This document shows, in pieces, positions 1 to 8,493 of a stretch of DNA of 64,000 bases. A program made the position numbers and the translations under genes. The stretch spans positions 402,501-466,500 of the forward strand of contig CAJNDS010002157.1 in the NCBI GenBank assembly GCA_905221605.1, given 5' to 3'. The notes beneath the pieces were generated by a model. The model had not been told where the DNA came from, did no database searches, and saw only the letters and a program-made list of their open reading frames with translations. The stretch comes from Symbiodinium natans (taxonomy: Eukaryota; Sar; Dinophyceae; Suessiales; Symbiodiniaceae). The number at the start of each line of letters is the position of its first letter. Positions within the stretch are counted from its first letter, which is position 1.

Positions 1-703
1 AGCAACTTCCAACTCAGGCATGTGCACCGGCTGTAAACTCCTATGGCAGTACAGGGAACTGGGGGAGGGCGGGTTCCAAAACCAATTAGGGTTTCGTATT
101 GTGGTGGGGGATCCTCAAAAAGCGGAGTATACTCGACGTGGAGAGAAAGAGGCACCCCCTCCCCGCTTGTGGAACTGCCAGTTGGATTGGCTTGCAATGT
201 TGCTGTTTCATATGTCCTCATTGAGTCCTCACGTCCCTGGCCCTAAACCCTAAACCCCCTGTCTCTCTCTCTCTCTCTCCCTCCCTCTCTGTAACCCTAA
301 ACCCTATAACCCTAAAGCCCTAAAACCCTTTAACCTAAACCCTACACGGGACTCAAGATTGGGGGAGTTGGGGATCGGAATCGATTCCCTAATCCCTAAA
401 CCCTAAACCCTAAACCCTCAACCCTCTACCCTCAACCCTCAACCCTAAACCCTAAACCGACCACAGGGCTTGCAAGCTCCAAGTTCGGGTTGTGGGTTTG
501 GGGACTCCGAGGTCTTCTGGCACATGGCCTTGCGAGAGGGTTCAGGTGAGGAGGGTTTAGGGGTTTAGGGGATTAGGGTTTAGGGTTTAGGGTTTAGGGT
601 TACGGGTTAGGGTTCAGGGTTCAGGGTTCAGGGTTCAGGGTTCAGGTGAGGAGGGTTTAGGGTTGTAGGGTCTTAGGGTTCAGGGGTTCAGGGTTTTAGG
701 GTT

Positions 704-908
704 GAGCTTCTGGGCACATTAGCCGGAACAAAAACCCTTACTTGGGTTCAGAGTCTAGGGTTTAAGGTTCTTGGTTGAGCTTCTGGCAAATTGGCCTTGA
801 CAAAAATCCTTACTTGGGTTCAGGGTGTTTAGGGTTTTAGGGTTCAGGTTTTTAGGGTGGAGCTTCTGGCACATTGGCCTTGGGACAAAAAACCCGTGGG
901 TTCAGAGT
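704..908. repeat. Three direct copies of a 50-bp unit separated by TTTAGGG runs
   Basis: Units starting GAGCTTCTGG at 704, 776 and 861 share CACATT...GCC...ACAAAAA and are spaced by telomere-like sequence. Confidence 0.65.
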
Positions 909-1200
909 TTAGGGTTTAGGCTTAGGACTAGGGTTTAGGGCTGAGGGTTCAGGGCTTAGGGGTTTGCCGCCACTGCGGTGTGTATCTTGGTGTGCCTGTT
1001 GCACTGATGGGTACATGCAGAATGTACAGGACGTGATAGAAGGGAGACGCAGACCCCTTCTTCGCGACAATTTTCCAACATTCCTGATAAGACGAAACGA
1101 GATGCCCAGGTACAAAACCTCACACTCCCGAAGCCCTAGACCCTAAACCCTAAACCCGAAACCCTAAACCCTAAACCTGAGTCCAACATTCCAACAGAAA

Positions 1201-1287
1201 CCAACGGTCCGGAAAGCGCGCGTCCAGGTGCATGTAGACGCTGTCGCGGGTCACAGCTGGCCACGGCGTGGATGCTCTTCCCTGAAT
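1201..1287 (-). CDS. Exon-like island, unknown
   Basis: Open 29-codon stretch containing TPWPAVTRDSVYMHLDARFP between TTTAGGG tracts; no gene assigned. Confidence 0.35.
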
Positions 1288-1474
1288 AGGGTTTAGGGTT
1301 TAGGGTCTAGGGTTTAGGGCTTAGGGTTTAGGGCTACTTGGAAGTTCATGGGCACTTTTAGATAGGGTTTTCAGATACCTACGGTTGTAACCTCATTTAG
1401 GGCACTTCGAATTCTGCTGGGCCGAAGGCTCCTCAAGCAGGGCCATGGCCAGGATGATGGGCACTGGTTCGTTG

Positions 1475-1597
1475 CCTCCTCCCTCTCTCCCTCTCTCCCT
1501 CTCTCTCTCTCTCTCCCTCTCTCGCTCACTCTCTCTCTCTCTCTCTTTCTCTCGCTCGCTCTCTCGCTCTCACTCTCTCTCTCTCTCTTTCTCTCGC

Positions 1598-1631
<34 letters not shown>

Positions 1632-1640
1632 GCTCGCTCC
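1475..1640. repeat. CT/CG-rich simple repeat
   Basis: CTCTCT with CTCGCTCG insertions; frames crossing it give only Ser/Leu or Arg/Glu runs. Confidence 0.85.
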
Positions 1641-2024
1641 GGCTACTGGTAGACGACCTGACTTTGAAATCCAGAGCACACTTGTCTCGACGGGAAGGCA
1701 GATCCAAGATACAGACAAGTGAGGAATTTCTACCCTGAGCCTTCTTGACTGAAGCCCTGGTCACCTAAAATGGCCCATGTGCTTGAAGAGTGAGTCTTTT
1801 TACTGGTAGAACTTTTGGCACTCGTACTTCATGTCAGGGAGTTGTTGAGTATCATGGACAGCACTTAGGGACCACTCCCCCCCGCCCGCCCCGCACTGCC
1901 CACCTACACATCTTCACAACAGAAGAGCCTCTCCATGGTTCTTTGAACCCCCTCTGGCATTGCAACTGCTTCGGCGCCTTATCATGAAAACACGCACCAA
2001 CAGTTGCTCACAATGACCTACCAC

Positions 2025-2136
2025 TTGGGATGTTCCCCCTTATGCTAACAGTCTTTAAGAGGGATGATTGCACCCCTATACCCTAAACCCTAAACCCTAA
2101 ACCCTATTTAGGACAGTACAAGGGGCAACATCCCAA
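2025..2136. repeat. Family 1 TIR element with internal CCCTAAA run
   Basis: Arms TTGGGATGTTCCCCCTTATG and the complement near 2104-2136; the middle has three CCCTAAA units. Confidence 0.7.
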
Positions 2137-2214
2137 CCTACCACCCGAAAAAGCACTAGACTTGAACAAGCTTGCTGGGACTCCTGGACCCCTTTCTGAA
2201 CCCCCAGGAAGTCC

Positions 2215-2286
2215 CTAAACCCTAAACCCTAAACCCTAAACCCTAAACCCTAAACCCTAAACCCTAAACCCTAAACCCTAAACCCT
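2215..2286. repeat. CCCTAAA array
   Basis: About ten perfect units. Confidence 0.9.
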
Positions 2287-2308
2287 TCTCCTTTTTAGGG
2301 TTTAGGGG

Positions 2309-2404
2309 CCGTTCCGACTGCGGCCCGAGCGGCCTTGTTGTGCTTGGCCCGCTGCTTTTCCGAGGGAGCCCAGCCTGCAACCGTGGCGTTCAGAGGCGGA
2401 GGGC
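2309..2404 (-). CDS. Exon-like island, unknown
   Basis: Reads NATVAGWAPSEKQRAKHNKA then ARAAVGTA, basic and alanine-rich, flanked on both sides by telomere-like arrays. Function not recognised. Confidence 0.38.
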
Positions 2405-2422
2405 TTCCAAAAAAAACACAGG

Positions 2423-2650
2423 TTTAGGGTTTATAGGGTTTAGGGTTTAGGGTTTAGGGTTTAGGGTTTAGGGTTTAGGGTTTAGGGTTTCGGGTTTAGG
2501 GTTTAGGGTTTAGGGTTTAGGGTTTAGGGTTTAGGGTTTAGGGTTTAGGGTTTAGGGCTTAGGGTTTAGGGTTTGCGGTTTAGGGTTTGGGGTTTGGGGT
2601 TTAGGGTTTGGGGCTTGGGGTTCAGGTTTAGGGTGTAGGGTTCAGGGTTG
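2423..2650. repeat. TTTAGGG array decaying into variants
   Basis: Perfect units first, then TTTGGGG, TTCAGGG and TTGAGGG. Only 137 bp from the opposite-orientation array at 2215-2286; a coding-like island lies between. Confidence 0.88.
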
Positions 2651-2758
2651 AGGGTGCAGAGCTTCGAAACTCACAGTCGCACCGCGGCAGGCAAGGAAAT
2701 GGTCCAGAGTCCACACTACGACAGGCCTTCGTACACTTTCGGATGAGGGGCAAAGTCA

Positions 2759-2937
2759 TCAACAACTAGCAAGCACATGAGATGCGCGCCAGTTATGAGA
2801 AGGTATGTCCCAGAGGGCAAGAAGTAGATACTCTAGCCTACGCGTGGCATCAAGTTCATGTGCTAGCTTGTGATCAAGCCCCCGAAAGTTGGTGGCCGAA
2901 TACGACCCGTAGGTGGAGCAAAACTCCAAGACGGCGG
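2759..2937 (-). CDS. Exon-like island with stop, unknown
   Basis: Open frame ending TGA 2759-2761, containing LDHKLAHELDATRRLEYLLL. A family 6 TIR element (2937-3034) separates it from the KH last exon, so it may be a further exon of that gene. A second frame is open at its 3' end, so the frame is not sure. Confidence 0.35.
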
Positions 2938-3034
2938 GTTTCCGACAATAGAGGACCCCTGATATATCCCCAGTAGTAGGATTCCCTTAGAATAAGGACC
3001 CCAAGAAGGTACCCCCAAAATTTCGGAAACCACC
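2937..3034. repeat. Family 6 TIR element
   Basis: GGGTTTCCGACAATAG and AAAATTTCGGAAACC, 98 bp. Confidence 0.65.
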
Positions 3035-3078
3035 GTACATTCTCAAGCGGGACAAGCCATCACTGTGGATGGGGGACC

Positions 3079-4922
3079 CTATGGCTGGAGCCCAACAGGC
3101 AATGCGCCTTGGGATCCTGCATCCCGCCGGCTCATGCGCCTATGCTCAGGGGGGCCGCCCAAGGCCTCCCCCAAAGCAGCCAGCACCTGCTCGTGCGTCT
3201 TCGTCTTAAGAATCTTCTTGATACTACCCAGCAGCCCATGTCGGATCAGGAGCTCCTTCGGGGCGGCCTTGACCAGGTTCTCCAGGATTGGCCGCTTCGG
3301 CAGACGTCTGGCCGTCTCGTAAGGCATCAGAACTGCGTCGGGTTCTGCCGGGCCTAGCTTGCCACAAAGCCAAGCGCCAAGAGGTAGCTCCACCTTGCTG
3401 ATGGAATGAGGTGCCCGAAATCCCCCCCCTAAGGCCCCATCTATACCCTTTTAAGGGGATTCCGTAGGGTACCGCATTCCCTCATTCCCTGCTAACCAAC
3501 AGAAAGCCACGCCATACTCGAAGTTCATGTGCTCATGAAGGTTCGGATCGTCTTGGATGCACTCCAGAACAGCCACTGCCCCGCGCATCAGGAAGTCGGC
3601 CCGACTGTCCATCAGCACAACAACTCGCTCATGGATGCCTTTGTTCCATCGGCTGATACTGATGCGGCAGCAGGTGATTCGCTGAATCTGACAGAGGTTC
3701 ACTCCACCTTGGTAGCCCAGTAACCATATTATAGTGAGGGCACCCTTTGGGTTTAGGGTTTAGGGTTTAGGGTTTAGGGTTTAGGGTTTAGGGTTTAGGG
3801 TTTAGGGTTTAGGGTTTAGGGTTTGTTGAGGGCTGGTTACTCAAGAAGAGAACCCGTAACCCAAAAACGGGTAAAGGGTACCACTGGGGTACCAAGCCAC
3901 CCAACCCAAGGATTTTGCCAACGGAGGAATTTGGCACCACGAGCTTCAGGACAAAATGTGAATTCGGCTGTGCGGTTCCCACCCAGGCTTTCAACATCTC
4001 GTTGACCACGGCGCGGCCAAGATGGTCATCATGCGGTCTTGTGTACCTGGAAAGAAGACATCGACGCCAGACATGCTCATGTTCGTCTGAGTCAATTGCT
4101 GGAGCCGATGGACGACCTTACCCCGCTTGCCGATCAACGCCCCTGCGAAGTAGGCTGGCACAAGGACCTTGGGAACGAAATGAACCCTAGAAGGGCTTAT
4201 GGGTTCACATGACCTTATAAAATTCGTAGGAATTGTAGTAGTTTCGGGGTATATGACCCCAACAATTTAGGCTTCATTTCCTCCCCAAGGGAACCTTGCA
4301 GCGGAACTCTGCGTTCGGAGAACGGAGGTTCGGGATCATACCCACGTTGCTCACCTCGTCCGTGGCGAGCGGGACGAACGACGGCTGCGGGACGTAGGAG
4401 GGCCTTCGCAGGCCAGCAACCAGGGTTTAGGGTTTAGGGTTTTAGGGTTTTGTGATGAGGGTACCCCTTTTTTGGGGGTTGGCTACCTTCAATCATGCAG
4501 GGAATTGGGATGTTACCCCTTATACTAACAGTCTTTAACAGGGATTCGAGTACCCCGTACTATAATCCCTCTTAAGGACTGTTAGTATAAGGGGGAACAT
4601 CCCAATCAGGGAACCCAGAGCCACCCTAAACCTCAAACCCTAAACCCTAAACCGTAAACCCTCAAAAAGCGACAGAAGGGCACCACTGCGCCACCAAGCG
4701 GCTTGATGACCACGTCAACTGGCAGCTCGAACTCGGTATCATCCAGAGAAACCTTGGGAACGAAATAGGGTTTAGGGTTTAGGGTTAATCGGGGTCATAT
4801 ACCCTACCTATACTACTATATTTCCCATGAAGGTATATGAACCATAAACACGTTTAGGGTTCATTTCGTCCCCAAGTAACTTGCGAGTAGATCTCGTGCT
4901 CTTCCTCAAGCTCGGAAATTTC
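3079..4922 (-). CDS. KH-domain RNA-binding protein, gene cut by TIR introns
   Basis: Exons in reading order: 4922-4881, 4752-4703, 4403-4295, 4167-3901, 3707-3497, 3397-3079 (TAG stop). KH1 (exon 4167-3901) shows VLVPAYFAGALIGKRGK, then FFPGTQDR, as in PCBP/Nova-like proteins. KH2 spans an intron: VVPNSSVGKILG, then after splicing GGVNLCQIQRITCC with perfect KH spacing. The last exon is an unrecognised helical region (PILENLVKAAPKELLIRHG). Junctions 4880/4753, 4294/4168, 3900/3708 and 3496/3398 fit GT-AG; 4702/4404 fits GC-AG. All introns are 99-299 bp and made of TIR elements. A candidate first exon beginning MSHVDVEAEVLEGLREARQ lies at 5168-5100, but its join is unresolved. KH1 needs one extra base near 4008-4016 to stay in frame, so this copy may be frameshifted. 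Likely role: RNA binding or processing in nucleus or cytoplasm. Confidence 0.72.
3398..3496 (-). mobile_element. Introner-like TIR element (family 8, GT-AG)
   Basis: 99 bp with inverted ends GGAATGAGGGAATGCGGTAC and the complement of GATGGAATGAGGTGCC. GTTAGC...ATCAG splicing keeps the frame between KH2 and the last exon. A relative lies at 26680-26755. Confidence 0.6.
3708..3900 (-). mobile_element. Introner-like TIR element with internal telomere-like array (family 3, GT-AG)
   Basis: 193 bp between TIRs of the CTTGGTAGCCCAGT type; flanked by GTGG at both ends (CCAC at 3704-3707 and 3897-3900 on the plus strand). It contains eleven or so TTTAGGG units (3749-3825). Splicing restores GKILGLGGVNLCQIQ with the KH GxxG spacing. 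Confidence 0.75.
4168..4294 (-). mobile_element. Introner-like TIR element in KH gene (family 4, GT-AG)
   Basis: 127 bp with inverted ends TTCCCTTGGGGAGGAAATGA and TCATTTCGTTCCCAAG. Removal as GTTCCC...CCCAAG joins AEFRCK to VLVPAYF, the canonical start of a KH fold. Confidence 0.7.
4404..4702 (-). mobile_element. Composite introner in KH gene (family 3 with nested family 1, GC-AG)
   Basis: 299 bp. Outer ends are family 3 (CTTGGTGGCGCAGTGG and GGTTGCTGGCCTGCGAAG); inside are TTTAGGG-like runs and a complete family 1 element (4504-4606). Excision as GC...AG joins VDVVIK to PSYVPQ in frame; GCC is repeated at both ends. Confidence 0.65.
4504..4606. repeat. Family 1 TIR element nested in a KH intron
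   Basis: Near-perfect inverted arms (TTGGGATGTTACCCCTTATA / TATAAGGGGGAACATCCCAA) of about 45 bp. Confidence 0.8.
4753..4880 (-). mobile_element. Introner-like TIR element in KH gene (family 4, GT-AG)
   Basis: 128 bp, ends resembling ACCTTGGGGACGAAATGAAC in inverted orientation, with a short TTTAGGG run inside. Flanked by GTTTC/GTTAC. Splicing GTTAC...CCCAAG joins EIYSQ to VSLDDTEF in frame. Confidence 0.65.
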
Positions 4923-5099
4923 CTAGGCGCTGGTCCCTTCGAAAGCCTCTGAAAAAGATATTCCTAAGTCTGACTCCTCGTACAAACCCTAAAAAAAGGA
5001 AAAATTGGGAAAAATGAAAAAACATCCCCAAAAGGGCCTTAGCTCCCCCCCCCCCCCCCCCCCCCCCCCCCGCCCCGCCCAAAAAACAGCAAAGCATAT

Positions 5100-5168
5100 C
5101 CCAAACAGGGCCTGCCTAGCTTCCCGTAAGCCCTCGAGAACCTCTGCTTCCACGTCAACATGGGACAT
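5100..5168 (-). CDS. Candidate first exon of the KH gene
   Basis: ATG at 5168 opens MSHVDVEAEVLEGLREARQ followed by ALFG, then a poly-C/G run at 5045-5075 that looks intronic. Orientation and position fit the start of the KH gene, but the intermediate sequence to 4922 has no clear splice path. Confidence 0.35.
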
Positions 5169-5515
5169 GGCGTTCGGATGGCGTTAGGGCGAACTCGCCA
5201 CGAATGCCTACTCTAGGGCTCCTGAGGGTTTAGGGTTCAGGGTTTAGGGTTTAGGGTTTAGGGTTGTGAGGTGAGAGGGGGTTCATGGGGCGGGGGGGGG
5301 GGTGGGGGGGGTTGGGAACCTCAGGGAACCTTCGGGAATTTGAGGGAACTTTACGGTGAGTAAGGGAATGTCAGGGAACCTGAGGGTAAGCCAGGGAAAC
5401 TTAAGGAACCTCCTGGGAACCTAGGGAACCTTGTTAGGGAAGCCTGGAGGGAGCGTTAAGGAGTCTTGGGGAGTTTTTGGGTATTACAGAGCCCCCCTCA
5501 ACCCCCCCCCTCCCC

Positions 5516-5600
5516 TTACATGGAGGTTCATGGCACTTTGTAACGAACTGTAGCTGTACTTAGAACCCAACTATAAGTCCACTAAGTCTAGTTAACATGC
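5516..5600. repeat. Family 2 left half
   Basis: TACATGGAGGTTCATGGCAC and following bases match full copies near 58.8 and 60.5 kb; right arm absent. Confidence 0.55.
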
Positions 5601-5909
5601 CTATCATCCTCCTCAACCGAACAAGACGGGACTGCGTGTATATATGTATATATATATATATTATTTGTTTATACGGATATATATATATATATGTATAATC
5701 CCAAGGCCCTACCCGAAACCCTGAACTTTTCGGGCTTAGGCGTCTCCACCCCCCTCACATACACAAACACCCTTGAGCCGTGGCCATTTGTCAGAAGTTC
5801 GGGTTTAGGGTGTAGGGTTTAGGGTTTAGGGTTTAGGGTTTAGGAACCTTCCCTGGGTTATAGCATTCGATTTAAAGGGGCCTTTTTGAGACAGAGTAGG
5901 ATGTCGTGC

Positions 5910-6140
5910 GATAGGGTTTAGGGTTTAGGGTTTAGGGTTTAGGGTTTAGGGTTTAGGGTTTAGGGTTTAAGGTTTCCTCAACCTTCCGTAGGGGGTTATC
6001 CTTCGCTTCTTGGGGCTGATATCTGGCGGATCCTTCTCTCATTTAAGGAACTCGTAGGATGCTTAGGGTTTAGGGTTTAGGGTTTAGGGTTTAGGGTTTA
6101 GGGTTTGGGGTTTAGGGTTTAGGGTTTAGGGTTTAGGGGG
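5910..6140. repeat. Two TTTAGGG arrays
   Basis: 5912-5970 and 6063-6138 with unique sequence between; no gene seen. Confidence 0.85.
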
Positions 6141-6439
6141 CTTGCCTGGCCCTAAATCCTCAACCCAGAGGAATAATCCTGAATTGAAGGGTCTGGGAGT
6201 TTCTGGGTTTCAGGAGCACAGGAAGTCGTGTCCACCGGAACAAAACACATCTTCCTGTACTGTCCACACCCTAAACCCCATTCGCTGCCAAGAACAAACC
6301 TTGCAAGCCCTAAACGGAAGTGTACACACACATGTCTCTCAAAACCCTAAACCCTAAACCCTAAACCCTAAACCCTAAACCCTAAACCCTAAACCCTACA
6401 CACCCAAGAGGAGGTCGACTGCCAGAGGCCCTAAGGAGT

Positions 6440-6556
6440 AGGTGCCCTTAGTATGCCCTATATAACCCCTTATATAGCCTGTAGAACCTACGGGCCCTTA
6501 CGTACTTCGAAACCCTTCAAAGAAGGTAAGGGACCATGTAACTATCGTTAGAGCTA
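6440..6556. repeat. Family 9-like element
   Basis: GCCCTTAGTATGCCCTATAT at left and GGGACCATGTAACTATCGTT at right. Confidence 0.45.
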
Positions 6557-6679
6557 AACCCTCGATACCCCCCATAAACCCTAAACCCTAAACCCTAAAC
6601 CCTAAACCCTAAACCCTAAACCCTAAACCCCCTGAACACGAAACCCTAAACCCTGAACCTGACATACCACGTCACAAGG

Positions 6680-6781
6680 CCTATGAATGCAACCGAAATC
6701 GAAACCGCGTCGGCAGAAGGGCCGGAAAGCAGCGCCTAGTTGCTGAGCATAGCGGTAGACGTGCGTGTCCTTGGGTTCGCT
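6680..6781 (-). CDS. Exon-like island, unknown gene A
   Basis: Reads DTHVYRYAQQLGAAFRPFCR then RGFDFGCIH. With 7001-7066, 7173-7283, 7411-7532 and 7681-7761 it forms a run of minus-strand islands separated by CCCTAAA tracts, probably one gene. Confidence 0.42.
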
Positions 6782-7000
6782 TGTGGGAGGGGGTTAGGGT
6801 TTAGGGTTTAGGGGCTATAGCGATTAGGGTTTGGGGCTCAAGGTTTAGGACGGCTTAGGCTGGCAAAGCGCCTTTCTCTCTAACACCCTTTCCACACTCA
6901 GGGTGTGGGGCTTAGGGTTTCCGATTCTAAGCACCCTAACCCTGTACGGGGCGTCCGAGCCGTTTAGGGTTTAGGGCTTCGGGTCTAGGGTTTAGGGTTC

Positions 7001-7066
7001 CTGCCGAGAGTCCACAGCCATGTCCGGATTGTCGCAGTCAAAGCAATTGATGATGGCCTGGGCCAC
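7001..7066 (-). CDS. Exon-like island, unknown gene A
   Basis: VAQAIINCFDCDNPDMAVDS, clean composition. No family recognised. Confidence 0.42.
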
Positions 7067-7172
7067 TTAACCCTGAACACGAAACCCTACAAACCCCTAA
7101 CCCCAAACCCCAAACCTCTAACCCTAAACCCTAAACCCCTAACCCTTAACCCTAAAACCTCTAAAAAGGGAA

Positions 7173-7283
7173 GGCCTCAGTCGGCAAACTTCTGGTCGGG
7201 TGCAAGTCGGCAGGACGAGCTGGGGTGTGAATCTTGTCTGCAGCAGCTTTTGCAAACTGGTTGGCCTTAAGGTCTGTGGTGGC
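7173..7283 (-). CDS. Exon-like island, unknown gene A
   Basis: Begins after a TAG acceptor: ATTDLKANQFAKAAADKIHT, then PARPADLHPTRSLPTEA. Confidence 0.42.
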
Positions 7284-7410
7284 CTAAACCCTAAACCCTA
7301 AACCCTAAACCCTAAAACCCTAAACCCTAAACCCTAAACCCTAAACCCTAAACCCTAAACCCTAACCCCTAAACCCTAAACCCTAAACCCGAAACCCTAA
7401 CCCTAACCCC

Positions 7411-7532
7411 CAGTTGGGCCAGATAACATGAATCTCAGGCAAGCCAGGTGAAAATTCTGGGCTGGCGTACAGCCTTGAAGGACTTCGGGTCATAGGGTCC
7501 CCCACTACCCCTGCGAAAGGCAAACGCACCTC
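7411..7532 (-). CDS. Exon-like island, unknown gene A
   Basis: Two frames look plausible: RRGSGGPYDPKSFKAVRQPR or SPSRLYASPEFSPGLPEIHV. Strand is consistent with neighbours; frame undecided. Confidence 0.35.
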
Positions 7533-7680
7533 GATTTCCCCCCGCCCCAGGGTTCCCTCTTGAATAACCGAAATTCGGCTTAATTATCCTGAAATTGGCC
7601 GTAATTAGATTTTATTCTGGGGGAACACCCGAAACCCTAAGCCCTAAGCCCTAAACCTAGGGGGGGGGGGGAGAACCCCT

Positions 7681-7761
7681 GATGACCCATGATCGGGGGA
7701 TCCTGAAGCCCGGAAAACCAAGCCGAGCAGCGCTGGTCTTCTTGCCGATGCCCTGGAAGCC
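7681..7761 (-). CDS. Exon-like island, unknown gene A
   Basis: GFQGIGKKTSAARLGFPGFR then IPRSW. The retrotransposon lies between this island and the next one upstream (17020-17119). Confidence 0.35.
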
Positions 7762-7999
7762 TCACACGCAGGGAAACGAGCTGATCAGGCTAGCGGCTAG
7801 GGTTTACGGTTTAGGGTTTAGGGCTTAGGGTCTAGGGTCTACTGTTTAGGGTTGAGTCATTTCGGGGTTCTCAAAGAACGAGTTTGAAGGCCCTTTTTTC
7901 TGGTGATGTAAGGCAGCCCGACGTACTCAGCCGACTGAAATCTCAAAGCCTGAGGTTGCACTAGGTACTGCACGTACCGAGTGGTAAACAACTGGGTGC

Positions 8000-8096
8000 T
8001 TACGAACATAGGGGACCCCCAATATACAACCCCCAATGGTAGGACACCCTTGCAATCAGGAGCCCAAGAAGGTACCCCGAATTTCGGAAACCATCC
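8000..8096. repeat. Family 6 element, left end diverged
   Basis: Shares GGACCCCCAATAT...CCAAGAAGGTACCCC and TTTCGGAAACC with 2937-3034. Confidence 0.55.
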
Positions 8097-8135
8097 TAAA
8101 CCCTAAACCCTGAACCCTAAACCCTAAACCCTAAA

Positions 8136-8140
8136 CCCTA
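8136..8140. other. Left target-site duplication CCCTA
   Basis: CCCTA sits immediately before the 5' LTR and again at 16988-16992 after the 3' LTR. Because the target is a CCCTAAA tract, a chance match is possible, but length and position fit an LTR-element integrase. Confidence 0.7.
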
Positions 8141-8427
8141 TGCGGAGCTGCAATTGGTATTGTTGAAAGGAGTTAGTGTTGGAAGTTGGAAGGGTTAATG
8201 AACCCGGTAATCGTATTTGGCTCAAGATGGGCTTGAACAGAAAGCCACAAGTTCAAAAAGTAGTGCCTGGGTTCTTAGGGTTTGGTAAGGGTGTGGATTC
8301 CTTCCCCCTTTCCTTCCCCCCTGGGTTGCTCTTATCCGTGTTCTTGGTTGTTTCTTGGTTCGATCTGGGAAATATAAGTTCAGGGCGATTAGGGGAGTTG
8401 ATTTCCTTCCTTGGTTGTCCCCCCGTA
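8141..8427 (+). repeat. 5' LTR
   Basis: Starts TG and ends TA, not the usual CA. It contains ATATAA at 8372-8377, a possible TATA box with room for a start site in the last 50 bp, and pyrimidine-rich runs near 8303-8330. The downstream ORF frame is open back through the LTR to about 8176. Confidence 0.92.
8204..8226 (+). promoter_or_regulatory. Spliced-leader-like sequence in LTR, next to in-frame ATG
   Basis: The stretch ends TTTGGCTCAAG, identical to the last 11 bases of the dinoflagellate spliced leader (CCGTAGCCATTTTGGCTCAAG from general knowledge), and begins CCGGTA, resembling its 5' part. It is followed at once by ATG (8227), in frame with the big ORF. It is repeated at 16764-16786. 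It may be a relict leader captured when a trans-spliced mRNA was reverse transcribed. Chance is not excluded because the middle does not align well. Confidence 0.4.
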
Positions 8428-8440
8428 GGTTATGAGCCCA
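8428..8440 (+). other. Primer-binding site, half tRNA-iMet type
   Basis: GGTTATGAGCCCA begins at the first base after the 5' LTR. Its reverse complement TGGGCTCATAACC matches the anticodon stem-loop of eukaryotic initiator tRNA-Met. Copia primes from an internal iMet fragment in the same way; a full-length iMet primer would give a TGGTATC-type site instead. Confidence 0.8.
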
Positions 8441-8493
8441 AATTAGGTTCCCTGCGGTTAAGTGTTCTTTCAAGGTTTTGGGATCAAGAAGCA

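Noticed and set aside
1371-1764. Arg/Glu-rich or Ser/Leu-rich ORFs
   Set aside because: They cross the CT repeat 1475-1640 and have no independent coding signal.
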